DNA of 16,354 nucleotides from an uncultured Gemmatimonadota bacterium (GTDB taxonomy: Bacteria > Gemmatimonadota > Gemmatimonadetes > Gemmatimonadales > GWC2-71-9). Under the pieces are notes generated by a model. That model saw only the letters and a list, made by a program, of their open reading frames with translations, was not told the origin of the DNA and ran no database searches. The DNA lies in assembly GCA_937961295.1 (NCBI GenBank), contig CALGOK010000111.1:1-16354 (forward strand). Reading direction: 5' to 3'. Made by a program: the position numbers and the translations under genes. Positions 1-7,277 of the stretch are shown here, piece after piece (position 1 is the stretch's first letter; every line of letters begins with the position of its first letter).

Positions 1-2
1 CG

Positions 3-983
3 GTGCGCGACGACCTGGAGCGCATGCTGGCGTGGCGCCACGACGTGCTGCGGCAGGATCTCGCGCGACTGGCCCGCGAGCCGATGGCACCGATGCGGAT
101 CGCCATCACCGGAGCCACCGGTTCGATCGCGCGCGCCCTCACCCCGATGCTCACCACCGCCGGGCACACGGTGGTGCCGGTGTCGCGCTCGCAGCTCGAG
201 GGCGGCATCCAGTGGGACCCGATCCACGGCGTGCTCGATCCGGCGAAGATGGAGGGGATCGATGCCGTGATCCACCTCGCCGGGGCCAACATCGCCGAGG
301 GCCGCTGGACCGACGACCGGAAGGCACTGCTGCGCGAGAGCCGGGTGGTGCCCACCGCGCTGCTCGCGCGCACCCTCGCCGCGCTCTCCCGCAAGCCCCG
401 GGTGCTGATCTCCGCCTCTGCCGTGGGGATCTACGGCGATCGGGCGGACGAGATGCTCGACGAGGAGTCGTCCCTTGGCGACGACTTTCTCGCGGATTTG
501 GGCAAGGAGTGGGAACGCGCGGCCGATCCGGCGCGCGACGCCGGGCTCCGCGTGGTGCATCCGCGGACCGGCATCGTGCTCACGCCCGGTGACGGCGCGC
601 TGGCGAAGATGCTGATCCCGTTCCGGCTCGGCGCCGGCGGTCGGCTCGGATCAGGCCGGCAGTGGATGAGCTGGGTGGCGATCGACGATGTGCTGGGCAC
701 GATCTGGCGGATGCTCCACGACGACGCCCTTGTCGGCCCCGTCAACGTCACCGCGCCGAATCCGGTGCGCAACGAGGACTTCACCCGCGTCCTGGCAGGC
801 GTGCTCAATCGGCCGGCCCTGCTCCCGGTCCCCGAGATGGCGCTCCGCGCCATGTTGGGGGAGATGGCCGACGCCACCGTGCTGGCCAGCCAGCGCGCCA
901 TTCCGCGCGCACTGGAGCGCAGGAACCATCACTTCGAGTATCCGGAGCTGGAGCCGGCGCTGCGGCACGTGCTGGGTGCCTAG
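3..983 (+). CDS. TIGR01777-family NAD(P)-dependent epimerase, 5'-partial (probable SRPBCC fusion)
   Basis: The protein is an extended short-chain dehydrogenase/reductase of the TIGR01777 (YfcH-like) family, whose substrate is not known. The sequence shows the Rossmann start ITGATGSIARAL, the core VIHLAGANIAEGRW, the segment SASAVGIYGD, then GKEWERAA, RTGIVLTPGDGALAKM, and a C-terminal substrate lobe with NEDFTRVL and a run ending FEYPELEPALRHVLG. The third glycine of the usual GxxGxxG is Ala. The frame is open to the window edge, and the 27 residues before MAPMRIAITG (ATG at 84) read LERMLAWRHDVLRQDLARL. Such a linker follows an SRPBCC domain in known SRPBCC-epimerase fusions, so the gene probably starts outside the window. 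If it is not a fusion, ATG 84 or 93 is the start. The stop lies 7 bp before a long inverted repeat. Family call is firm; fusion is inferred. Confidence 0.9.
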   Translation: MRDDLERMLAWRHDVLRQDLARLAREPMAPMRIAITGATGSIARALTPMLTTAGHTVVPVSRSQLEGGIQWDPIHGVLDPAKMEGIDAVIHLAGANIAEGRWTDDRKALLRESRVVPTALLARTLAALSRKPRVLISASAVGIYGDRADEMLDEESSLGDDFLADLGKEWERAADPARDAGLRVVHPRTGIVLTPGDGALAKMLIPFRLGAGGRLGSGRQWMSWVAIDDVLGTIWRMLHDDALVGPVNVTAPNPVRNEDFTRVLAGVLNRPALLPVPEMALRAMLGEMADATVLASQRAIPRALERRNHHFEYPELEPALRHVLGA

Positions 984-989
984 CGCACC

Positions 990-1074
990 TGTCACCCCGA
1001 GGCTTGCCCCGAGCGCAGCGAGGGGGCGGAACTTGCCCCGCAAGCTCCGCCCCCTCGCTGCGCTCGGGGTGACA
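990..1074. terminator. Long inverted repeat between convergent genes (repeat family copy A)
   Basis: The right arm (1041-1074) ends in CTGCGCTCGGGGTGACA and pairs with the left arm (990-1035), which begins TGTCACCCCGAG. The left arm carries an extra 12-nt GCTTGCCCCGAG duplication and one mismatch. The loop is about CCCCG. It lies 6 bp after the epimerase stop and 30 bp after the stop of the opposite-strand phosphatase gene, so it can serve as a bidirectional terminator, although there is no T-tract. A close relative sits at 11949-12055, so this is also a dispersed repeat. Confidence 0.7.
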
Positions 1075-1104
1075 GTTCTCCGTCGCTCCGTCGCTCCGCT
1101 CTCC

Positions 1105-2160
1105 CTACTGTCGCGCGTACACCGCCTCGACCGCCTGCATCTCCTGCCCGTCCGGGGTGATGTTCCACATCCGCATCACGAACCGGTCGCGTGACTCGGC
1201 GGTGACCGACACGCGCCAGCCCCAGTCCGGACCGGTCGGTGCCGGATAGCTGCCCAGCGCGGTGATGCTGTTCGGTGACTTGGCGGTGCCGGCGAACGTC
1301 ATGAATGACGCCGACTGGTGCCACGAGTCGACCCACACCATGTCGGCCGCCGAGGTGTCCGGCGCGAGCCGCACAATCAGGTGGCCGTCCTGCGGCTCGC
1401 CCTTCTCCGCCCAGGTGTAGCGGATCACCAGGTAGCGCCCGCCCGCCGCCAGCTCGATCCGTGCGGCCGTGGCCGACTCGCGCACCGGGTCACCCGGCAT
1501 CACCCACAGCTTGTTGTGCCCCACCCAGTCGCCCACCATCTCGGTCAGCGGAATCGTGTCGGCCATGGTCGGGGATCCCCCGTCGGTTCGAGAGTTGGCC
1601 TCGGACTCGAGGCGCATCGTGCGCCGGCACGCATCGGCGTCCTCGGCGTCGCGCTGGCCGTAGTGGCGCTGCGCAAACTCGATGGTTGCCTGTCGCCGCG
1701 CCACCACGAACAGGTTGGCGTACTCGGCGTCGCAGAGGTCGGACATCACCGGGCCGCCGAGCGCGGCGATGAGCGGTGCAAGGGTGTTGCTGTGGCCGAC
1801 CACCAGGGCGGTGCTTCCCGTCGGGAGCCGATCGAGTTCGGCCGCCATCGCGGCGGCGTAGGTGGCTGCGCTGCCCTCGACCCGCACCTCACGAATCGGG
1901 ACGCCGAGCGCCGCCGACGTCGGCGCCGCCGTCATCCGGGTGCGCCTGAACTGCGACACCAGGATCGCATCAAGCCCCTCGCTGCGCAGCGTGTCGGCCA
2001 GCGCAATGGCGCGCGCCATGCCGCTCACTGACAGCTCCGGGTCGCGCGAGGCGTCGACCTTCTCCGCGTGGCGGACGAGGAACACGCGGGAGGCCTGCGC
2101 CTCCAGCGATGTCGCGACGAGGAGGGCAGCCAGGGGGAAGAGGTAACGGAGTCTCGGCAT
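1105..2160 (-). CDS. Exported histidine phosphatase fused to a DUF1579-like domain
   Basis: The 351-residue protein starts MPRLRYLFPLAALLVATS, a signal peptide with probable cleavage after AQA (residues 21-23). The histidine-phosphatase (phosphoglycerate mutase/SixA-like) domain follows. It has LVRHAEK with the phospho-acceptor H31 (RHA rather than the usual RHG), SQFRRTRMTA at about 69-78, and VVGHSNT with the second catalytic H123. After a roughly 30-residue polar linker a second domain starts near 199 (MADTIPLTEMVGDWVG) and contains DMVWVDSWHQSAS. This resembles DUF1579-type lipocalin-like folds. The two domains are in one open frame. ATG at 1566 could be an independent start for the second domain. 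I chose ATG 2160 because the signal peptide begins there and a TAGATT box sits 5 nt upstream; the upstream frame to 2337 would overlap the divergent gene. The substrate is unknown. Confidence 0.85.
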   Translation of the reverse strand: MPRLRYLFPLAALLVATSLEAQASRVFLVRHAEKVDASRDPELSVSGMARAIALADTLRSEGLDAILVSQFRRTRMTAAPTSAALGVPIREVRVEGSAATYAAAMAAELDRLPTGSTALVVGHSNTLAPLIAALGGPVMSDLCDAEYANLFVVARRQATIEFAQRHYGQRDAEDADACRRTMRLESEANSRTDGGSPTMADTIPLTEMVGDWVGHNKLWVMPGDPVRESATAARIELAAGGRYLVIRYTWAEKGEPQDGHLIVRLAPDTSAADMVWVDSWHQSASFMTFAGTAKSPNSITALGSYPAPTGPDWGWRVSVTAESRDRFVMRMWNITPDGQEMQAVEAVYARQ

Positions 2161-2165
2161 TCCCG

Positions 2166-2171
2166 AATCTA
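2166..2171 (-). promoter_or_regulatory. -10 box TAGATT for the phosphatase gene, leaderless type
   Basis: TAGATT on the minus strand lies 5 nt from ATG 2160, so transcription would start at or next to the start codon. There is no Shine-Dalgarno sequence. A GGAACT (minus 2196-2191) lies 19 bp upstream as a possible -35. Confidence 0.55.
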
Positions 2172-2191
2172 CGCCTCGCCGCCACGGCACA

Positions 2192-2206
2192 GTTCCAAAT
2201 TGGAAC
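2192..2206. promoter_or_regulatory. 15-nt palindrome in the divergent promoter region
   Basis: GTTCCAAATTGGAAC is a perfect palindrome with a single central base (A2199). It lies between the two divergent -10 boxes, 20 bp from the minus-strand box and 19 bp from the plus-strand box. It could be an operator for a symmetric dimer, or simply two back-to-back GGAAC -35-like elements. Confidence 0.5.
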
Positions 2207-2225
2207 CCCGGCCGTTCTTCGTCCG

Positions 2226-2231
2226 TAGACT
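2226..2231 (+). promoter_or_regulatory. -10 box TAGACT for the M23 peptidase gene, leaderless type
   Basis: TAGACT is 5 nt upstream of ATG 2237, the same arrangement as the divergent gene. GGAACC (2202-2207) lies 18 bp upstream as a possible -35. No Shine-Dalgarno sequence is present. Confidence 0.55.
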
Positions 2232-2236
2232 GGGTC

Positions 2237-3412
2237 ATGACCCGTTCCCGCACCGTGTGCGTCCTGGCCTCCCTCGCCGTCCTGGCGTCGTGCTCGCCCG
2301 GCGGGGTGCTCGATCGACTCCTCCCCGACGACGCCACCGGGCACGATCGCTACGCCGCCTCGCTGCGGGCCGCCGGACTCGACTCCACCGCGCTGGGTCG
2401 GGAGTGGCTCGCCGCGAGCGACAGTGCGCTCCACGCGCCGTTCGCGGCCACCCTGCCGCTCCGGGAGGTGGGGATCTACTCGCGCCACGAGGCGCGCGCG
2501 GTGGCGTACCGCCTCGAGCTCACCGAGGGACAGCGGCTCGAGCTCTCGCTGGAGGCCGAGGGATTGCCCGCGCGAATCTTCGTGGACCTCTATGAGGCCA
2601 CCGGCGACACCAGCCGCCCCTTCGTGCATCGCGCCACCGCCGACACGCTGTCCACCACCGGTGCCGCACGGCTGTCGCTTGCACACGAGATCCGGCGCGA
2701 CGGCAGCTACGTCATCCGCCTGCAACCGGAGCTGCTGCGGAGCGGCCGGTTCGAACTGGTCGTGCGCACGGCACCCGCCCTTGCCTTCCCGGTCGAGGGC
2801 CACGGCAACGGGGCGATCCGCTCGTACTTCGGTGCGGCGCGCGACGGCGGCCGGCGCAGCCACCACGGCATCGACATCTTCGCGCCGCGCGGCACGCCGG
2901 TGCTCGCCGCGGCGGAAGGCGTGGTGCGCAGCACCCGACCGAACAACCTCGGCGGCAACGTCGTGTGGCTGCGTGACGAGGCACGCGGCCACTCGCTCTA
3001 CTATGCCCACCTCGATTCGGTCGTGGCGCTCCGCGGCCAGCAGGTCCGCGTCGGCGACACGCTCGGCTTCGTGGGCAACAGTGGCAACGCGCGCACCACG
3101 CCGCCCCACCTGCACTTCGGCATCTACCAGCGCGGCCGGGGACCGGTGGATCCGCTGCCGTGGGTCCGGCTGGTCACCGCGCAGCCGCCGAGGGTGCGTG
3201 CCGACACGGCGTCGCTGGGACGCATGGCAGCACCGCGGGAGGCCAGCGCGATCCTCAGGCAGGCACCCAGCGCCCGCGCTGCGGAATCGGTGGCCATCAC
3301 CGCCGACCAACCGGTGCAGATCGTGGCTGCGAGCGACGACTGGTACCGGGTGCAGCGCGAGGACGGGTGGGCGGGATACCTGAGCGCGCGCGACCTCCGG
3401 ATGGTAGACTAG
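2237..3412 (+). CDS. M23 (LytM-type) metallopeptidase lipoprotein with C-terminal SH3-like domain
   Basis: The 391-residue protein is a probable zinc endopeptidase that cuts peptidoglycan cross-links in the envelope. A lipoprotein signal ends in the lipobox LASC (C19). Residues 70-178 form an uncharacterised beta-rich region. The LytM domain has SHHGIDIFAPRGTPVLA (H209 and D213), YYAHLDS (H258) and the HLH pair H291/H293, so the zinc and catalytic residues all appear present. The C-terminus (about 335-391) has DDWYRVQREDGWAGYLSAR, typical of a bacterial SH3 domain that binds cell wall. The SH3 at the C-terminal end is a plausible targeting module. Start ATG 2237 is supported by the signal peptide and the TAGACT box. 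The next gene starts 63 bp downstream, so co-transcription is possible. Confidence 0.92.
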   Translation: MTRSRTVCVLASLAVLASCSPGGVLDRLLPDDATGHDRYAASLRAAGLDSTALGREWLAASDSALHAPFAATLPLREVGIYSRHEARAVAYRLELTEGQRLELSLEAEGLPARIFVDLYEATGDTSRPFVHRATADTLSTTGAARLSLAHEIRRDGSYVIRLQPELLRSGRFELVVRTAPALAFPVEGHGNGAIRSYFGAARDGGRRSHHGIDIFAPRGTPVLAAAEGVVRSTRPNNLGGNVVWLRDEARGHSLYYAHLDSVVALRGQQVRVGDTLGFVGNSGNARTTPPHLHFGIYQRGRGPVDPLPWVRLVTAQPPRVRADTASLGRMAAPREASAILRQAPSARAAESVAITADQPVQIVAASDDWYRVQREDGWAGYLSARDLRMVD

Positions 3413-3464
3413 CAGGCAACGAAGTGGCGCGAGGGCCGAGGTGGGGCCCTGTCCTGCAGGAACC

Positions 3465-3469
3465 GGAGG
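3465..3469 (+). promoter_or_regulatory. Shine-Dalgarno GGAGG fixing a TTG start
   Basis: GGAGG with a 6-nt spacer precedes TTG at 3476. This supports the rare TTG codon as the start of the SGNH hydrolase. Confidence 0.6.
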
Positions 3470-3475
3470 CCCGTC

Positions 3476-4762
3476 TTGCGTCCCCCCCACGCACGCTCCA
3501 TCGTGGCAGCCCTCGCCGCCCTCGCTGCCCTCGGCTGGGCGGTGCGCGGCGCGGCGAGTCCCGCAACGTTCCTGGCGGCCGTCGCCCTGGCGTGGGTGGC
3601 GGGGTGGATCGCCGCGGCCGCGTGGTCGCGTGAGTCACGCCTGGAATGGGCCAAGCGGTTCCTCCTCGTGCACGCGACGGTGGCGCTGCTCGTGACCCTG
3701 CTCGAGATCCCTGCCCTGCTCGGCATGGTCGACTATCGCCTGCTCTTCCGCACCCCGATCCTCTCTCCCGCCCGCAACCCGCGGTACCTGGCCGACCCCG
3801 ACCTGCTCTTCATCCGCCGACCGCACGATCAGCAGCGGGGCGTGGTGGTGGGCGGGACGATGAGCTTCCTCTACCGCGTGGTCACGCCGACGGTCATCCG
3901 GTACGACCTGCGCTACGATCGGCACGGGTTCCGCAATGATCGCGACGTCGACTCCGCCGCCATCGCCGTGATCGGGGATTCCTTCGTCGAGGGCGCCGAA
4001 GTGGCGGCGGAATCCACCACCACCGCGGTGCTCGGCCGGCTCACCGGGCTCCGGGCCGTCAACCTGGGCCAGGTGCAGTACGGGCCGCGGCAGGAGCGTG
4101 TCGTCCTCGAGCGCTTCGCGTTGCCGCTGCGGCCGGCGTTCGTGGTGTGGTTGTTCTTCGAGGGCAACGACCTCGACGATCTCCGCGAATACGATGCGGC
4201 GATCCGGGACCTCGAGGCATTCGTCGGTGCCCGCCATGGATTCATCCCGCGCTCGTTCACCAGGAACGCCCTGGCCACGCTCGTGTTCCTCGCCGGCAAT
4301 CCGAGGCCGTCCGGGATGTCGCGCTCCGGCGTGTATGCGGCCGGTGAACGACGGGACACGCTCTACTTCCTGTACGAGGGCCGGGCGCTCGGCGGGCTCG
4401 ACGCGGCGGCCCTCGACAGCACCGTGGCCATCCTGGCCGATGCCGACAGACGCGCGCACGAGGGCGGCGCGCGGCTGCTGGTGGCGTTCGTGCCCACGAA
4501 GTACCGCACCTACCACGGCCTCGTGTCCGCGCCCGAGGGTTCGGCCGCGGCCGACTGGGTGCTCAACGACCTCCCGGCGCGACTCGGGGAACGGCTCGCT
4601 GCACAGGGCATCGAGTACCTCGACCTGACGGACGCCTTGCGCCATGCCGCGCGGGCGGGGACCCACCCGTACCTCCTCGATGACTCGCACTGGTCGGCCG
4701 CAGGACACCGGATCGCAGCGGAGGCAATTGCACGGCGCCTCATTCCCGGTGCCGGGGAATGA
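3476..4762 (+). CDS. Membrane-anchored SGNH/GDSL-type hydrolase
   Basis: The 428-residue protein has two or three N-terminal hydrophobic segments (about 7-24, 31-50 and 62-84), then a soluble SGNH domain. Visible blocks are AVIGDSFVEG (nucleophile S169), NLGQVQYG (G198 region), FFEGNDLDD (N231) and LDDSHWSAAGH with D403 and H405. The DxHW arrangement is like that in AlgJ/AlgX-type acetyltransferases, so it could act as an esterase or O-acyl transferase on an envelope polysaccharide, but the substrate cannot be read from the sequence. The gene follows the M23 peptidase gene by 63 bp and starts with TTG after a GGAGG. The 3' end overlaps a small hairpin, and a strong stem-loop lies 78 bp downstream. 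The family call is sound; the reaction is unknown. Confidence 0.85.
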   Translation: MRPPHARSIVAALAALAALGWAVRGAASPATFLAAVALAWVAGWIAAAAWSRESRLEWAKRFLLVHATVALLVTLLEIPALLGMVDYRLLFRTPILSPARNPRYLADPDLLFIRRPHDQQRGVVVGGTMSFLYRVVTPTVIRYDLRYDRHGFRNDRDVDSAAIAVIGDSFVEGAEVAAESTTTAVLGRLTGLRAVNLGQVQYGPRQERVVLERFALPLRPAFVVWLFFEGNDLDDLREYDAAIRDLEAFVGARHGFIPRSFTRNALATLVFLAGNPRPSGMSRSGVYAAGERRDTLYFLYEGRALGGLDAAALDSTVAILADADRRAHEGGARLLVAFVPTKYRTYHGLVSAPEGSAAADWVLNDLPARLGERLAAQGIEYLDLTDALRHAARAGTHPYLLDDSHWSAAGHRIAAEAIARRLIPGAGE

Positions 4763-4839
4763 GGCGTCGTGCGCGGACACGCCGGTCCCGGTCGCCGCCG
4801 CGGCCTGCCGCCACGGCAAGCGGAGCGCGCAGATAGTCG

Positions 4840-4873
4840 AACGTGCCGCCGGGACGACTCCCGGCGGCACGTT
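4840..4873. terminator. Perfect 15-bp stem-loop between convergent genes
   Basis: The arms AACGTGCCGCCGGGA (4840-4854) and TCCCGGCGGCACGTT (4859-4873) pair perfectly around the loop CGAC. It lies between the SGNH hydrolase gene (plus) and the cupin gene (minus), so it can terminate both. No long T-tract follows. Confidence 0.75.
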
Positions 4874-4894
4874 CGCTCGCCGATCCGGCGACGA

Positions 4895-5368
4895 CTACAT
4901 CGTGCCGGGCTTGGACAGCTCGATCGTGAACGGCCCGGTGCCGTGGAGCTGGATCACCGTGGCACCGCGCGCACCACCGAAGTGGGGGTGCTTGGCGGGG
5001 ATGTGCAGGAAGTCTCCTGCCCCGTAGCTCTTGAGCTTCGTGTCATCGACCGTGTCGCCCATTCCCAGCATCAGCGTTCCCGAGAGGACCGTGAGGTTCT
5101 CGGCCATCGGGTGCCAATGCGCCGGGAACCGGTAACCGGGGGGGAACGACAGCCGGATGGTGTAGGGTCCGGCGACCCCGGGATCCCCGTGGATCACGCC
5201 CAGTTTCATGCCGGCATCGAATCCCGGCACGTCGAGGTCGACCCAGGTGAGCGCGCCGGCGTCGACGGCGTGCATCGGAGCCATGTCGTGGCCATTCTGG
5301 GCGATCAGCGGCGCCGCGCCGAACAGCATCACGGCGGCAAGCGGCACGAGCTTCGTCATGCGTCGCAT
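4895..5368 (-). CDS. Exported single-domain cupin protein
   Basis: The 157-residue protein has a signal peptide (MRRMTKLVPLAAVMLFGAA, cleavage near LIA-QN at 23). The first cupin motif is exactly G78-x5-H84-x-H86-x3-E90-x6-G97. The second motif runs GDFLHIPAKHPHF, with H127 or H129 as the other metal ligand. Thus a mononuclear metal site is likely, in the periplasm or outside. The substrate cannot be named; small cupins can be dioxygenases, isomerases or sugar binders. The start at ATG 5368 is set by a strong AAAGGAGG with a 5-nt spacer, so the longer open frame back to 5476 is not used. It converges on the SGNH gene and lies 144 bp from the next upstream minus-strand gene. Confidence 0.88.
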   Translation of the reverse strand: MRRMTKLVPLAAVMLFGAAPLIAQNGHDMAPMHAVDAGALTWVDLDVPGFDAGMKLGVIHGDPGVAGPYTIRLSFPPGYRFPAHWHPMAENLTVLSGTLMLGMGDTVDDTKLKSYGAGDFLHIPAKHPHFGGARGATVIQLHGTGPFTIELSKPGTM

Positions 5369-5373
5369 ATGTT

Positions 5374-5381
5374 CCTCCTTT
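5374..5381 (-). promoter_or_regulatory. Strong Shine-Dalgarno AAAGGAGG of the cupin gene
   Basis: AAAGGAGG with a 5-nt spacer precedes ATG 5368 on the minus strand. It is the best ribosome binding site in the window and contrasts with the leaderless-type starts. Confidence 0.75.
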
Positions 5382-5512
5382 GGATGCACTTCCGGGGTCG
5401 GGCAGGATCGCGGAGTCAGCCCGGGAATCGGGCGGCGACCAGGAAGCACTCCGAGAGGATGCCGCCGGTGCACCATTCACGCAACCGCCGCGAGGGCAGG
5501 CGCCCGTGACCG

Positions 5513-6421
5513 TCAGCGGCGCAGCCAGGCCGGGTTGAGGCTGCCGCCCGTGACCGCCGGACCCACCAGCAGGCGGATATCGGAGCCGTCGGGACGCATG
5601 CTGTAGATGTCGGGGCGATGGGCAACGCTCGGCTGGCTCACGAACACCAGCCGGACGCCGTCGGTGCTCCAAAGCGGCTGCCGCTGCTCGCCGGGCAGCG
5701 GGATCGCGCCCGCCGCACCACCGGACGAGGGAACCAGCCACAGATCGGAGCCGAGCAGCGGGTCGCTGCGCCGGAACACGATCGTCGCACCGTCCGGCGA
5801 CCACGCCGGCTCGGCGTCGAACTCGGGGCTGCTCGTGAGGCGCACGCGGCTGGCGCCAAACGCGGTCATCGTCCAGACGTCGTAGTTGCCACCGGCATCG
5901 CTCGTGAACGCGACGCGGCTGCCGTCGGGTGACCACGCCGGGTGGCGCTCGTCGGTCACTCCGGGAAGTGGGTCCGGCGTGAGGTTCACCGCCCCGCTGC
6001 CGTCGGCGTTCACCCGCCAGATGTCGCCGCTGCGTCCCGTGCGGAAACTGCGGAACACCAGCTGCGACCCGTCCGGCGACCAGCTCGGCTGGTCATCCAG
6101 CTCCGGCGCGGTGGTGAGCTGCCGCAAGCCGCTGCCGTTGCGGTTCACGATCCAGATGTCGCCGGTCGATTCGGCGTAGTTTGCCACCACGAACGCGATC
6201 CGCGCGCCGTCGGGCGATGGGGTGGGATCCATCGCCACGGTCCCGGCAGGCAGGAGCCGCGAGACCACGTTGGTGGCCGTGTCGAGGAGGAGCATCTCCG
6301 GTACCGTTGTCAGCACCCCCTCGAAGACCAGGTGGTCGCCCCGTTCGCCGTTGCCCGGGCCGGAAGGGACGGCGCAGGCGGCGAGGCCAAGGAGGCAGCA
6401 CGATGCAATGACAGGTCTCAT
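5513..6421 (-). CDS. TolB-like beta-propeller lipoprotein
   Basis: The 302-residue protein starts MRPVIASCCLLGLAAC, with a lipobox LAAC placing the lipidated cysteine at 16. The body is a row of PD40/WD40-like repeats, each with the SPDG signature: 69-72, 115-118, 164-167, 208-211 and a degenerate STDG at 252-255, spaced about 45 residues apart. Typical surroundings are PSWSPDGSQLVFRS and PAWSPDGSRVAFTS. Alternating blades carry DIWxV. This is the propeller architecture of the TolB family, but no TolA, TolQ, TolR or Pal gene is nearby, so a Tol role is not implied; a binding or scaffold role is as likely. The start is fixed by the lipobox; the longer open frame to 6616 is not used. No clear ribosome binding site or -10 was found. 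Confidence 0.85.
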   Translation of the reverse strand: MRPVIASCCLLGLAACAVPSGPGNGERGDHLVFEGVLTTVPEMLLLDTATNVVSRLLPAGTVAMDPTPSPDGARIAFVVANYAESTGDIWIVNRNGSGLRQLTTAPELDDQPSWSPDGSQLVFRSFRTGRSGDIWRVNADGSGAVNLTPDPLPGVTDERHPAWSPDGSRVAFTSDAGGNYDVWTMTAFGASRVRLTSSPEFDAEPAWSPDGATIVFRRSDPLLGSDLWLVPSSGGAAGAIPLPGEQRQPLWSTDGVRLVFVSQPSVAHRPDIYSMRPDGSDIRLLVGPAVTGGSLNPAWLRR

Positions 6422-6604
6422 CGGGCGATCACGGCGAAGGTTTCTGCCCGGCCACCACGGCCGCGCGGGGCAGGAGGATTGCGCCGGAGGGGGTGCCGGC
6501 GCCAGCCCTGCGGAGGCGTGAAGGGGGACAGGGGCCGGGCGGTCGGTGACCAACCGGGCCGCATCGCACACCGAGCGTTCCCAGTGACCCGTCACCTGTT
6601 CCCC

Positions 6605-6652
6605 GTCACCCGTCACCCGTCACCAGTCACCCGTCACCCGTCACCCGTCACC
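6605..6652 (+). repeat. Heptanucleotide tandem repeat GTCACCC, 7 units
   Basis: Units start at 6605, 6612, 6619, 6626, 6633, 6640 and 6647. The third unit is GTCACCA and the last is GTCACC. Related GTCACC pieces lie just upstream at 6582-6596. The array ends 6 bp before the yggT-like stop codon, in the spacer between two minus-strand genes. Confidence 0.85.
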
Positions 6653-6658
6653 TTACGA

Positions 6659-7174
6659 TCAGATCTCCGTCTTCCGGCTCGCCACCACCCGCAACGCGCG
6701 ATTGATCGTCAGGTGCAGCAGCGCGTAGACCAGCAACGCGACCAGCAGCGGCCACTCGAACCGGTAGCCGCCGGGCGCCTCGGGCGAGCTGACGATGCCG
6801 CGGAACGGTGCGTAGAGCGGTGCGGTGATGGTGTGGATGAACTGGGTGAACCCCACTCCACGCGCCGCGATCATCGAGAGGATGAAGCGCAGGCCGAGCA
6901 GGACGTAGATCAGCCAGAACACGTAGTCCACCACCTGCGACACGCGGGCGGCACCGCGCGAGCGCTCCACTTCGCGCTCGGTCGAGGCGACCTCGCGCAC
7001 CGCGTCCTTCCGGAGGCGATCGGCGGCCTTCTCCACCTCGGCGTCCGACTCGGGGTCGGGGCGCCGGGCGCGCTCGGCGATCTCGGCATGGACCTCCCCT
7101 TCGATATCGGCCTTCACCGCCCCGTGCTGGATCGCACGACGCGCCTCGTCGGCGGCAAGCTTCTGGTCGTCCAT
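6659..7174 (-). CDS. YggT-family integral membrane protein with a charged N-terminal extension
   Basis: The 171-residue protein has a highly charged, probably helical N-terminal region (1-75; MDDQKLAADEARRAIQ and an ADRLRKDAVREV stretch) that is longer than in many YggT proteins, which consist largely of the membrane part. Two hydrophobic segments follow (about 81-103 and 140-158). Between them lies ITAPLYAPFRGIV, the hallmark YggT segment. YggT proteins are poorly characterised membrane proteins, and family members have been linked to osmotic or cell-division functions in some bacteria. The start ATG 7174 is supported by GGAGG (minus strand, 7183-7187) with an 8-nt spacer; a TTG at 7198 would add eight residues. 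The TolB-like gene lies downstream on the same strand, 237 bp away. Confidence 0.85.
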   Translation of the reverse strand: MDDQKLAADEARRAIQHGAVKADIEGEVHAEIAERARRPDPESDAEVEKAADRLRKDAVREVASTEREVERSRGAARVSQVVDYVFWLIYVLLGLRFILSMIAARGVGFTQFIHTITAPLYAPFRGIVSSPEAPGGYRFEWPLLVALLVYALLHLTINRALRVVASRKTEI

Positions 7175-7277
7175 CGGGTCATCCTCCGTGCGGGTCAAGG
7201 GTCCACGGCCGGGATGCTACCCCGATCCCCGGGGGGCGGGTTCCGGTCCCTGGAGGAACCCCGGAGTCGGCCGGGCA

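Noticed and set aside
2161..2337. N-terminal extension of the phosphatase gene
   Set aside because: It would overlap the divergent M23 gene and put a polar stretch before the signal peptide; the TAGATT box fits ATG 2160.
1970..3490. Minus-strand open frame of 506 aa opposite the M23 gene
   Set aside because: The opposite strand has a signal-bearing lipoprotein with intact zinc motifs; this frame has no domain and shadow composition.
4741..4761. Small hairpin at the end of the SGNH gene
   Set aside because: CATTCCC/GGGAATG overlaps the stop codon and is short; the 15-bp stem-loop at 4840-4873 is the better terminator.
5513..6421. tolB of a Tol-Pal cluster
   Set aside because: No tolQ, tolR, tolA or pal is adjacent, and the protein is a lipoprotein with few repeats.
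6605..6652. CRISPR-like array
   Set aside because: The unit is 7 bp with no spacers between, so it is a simple tandem repeat.
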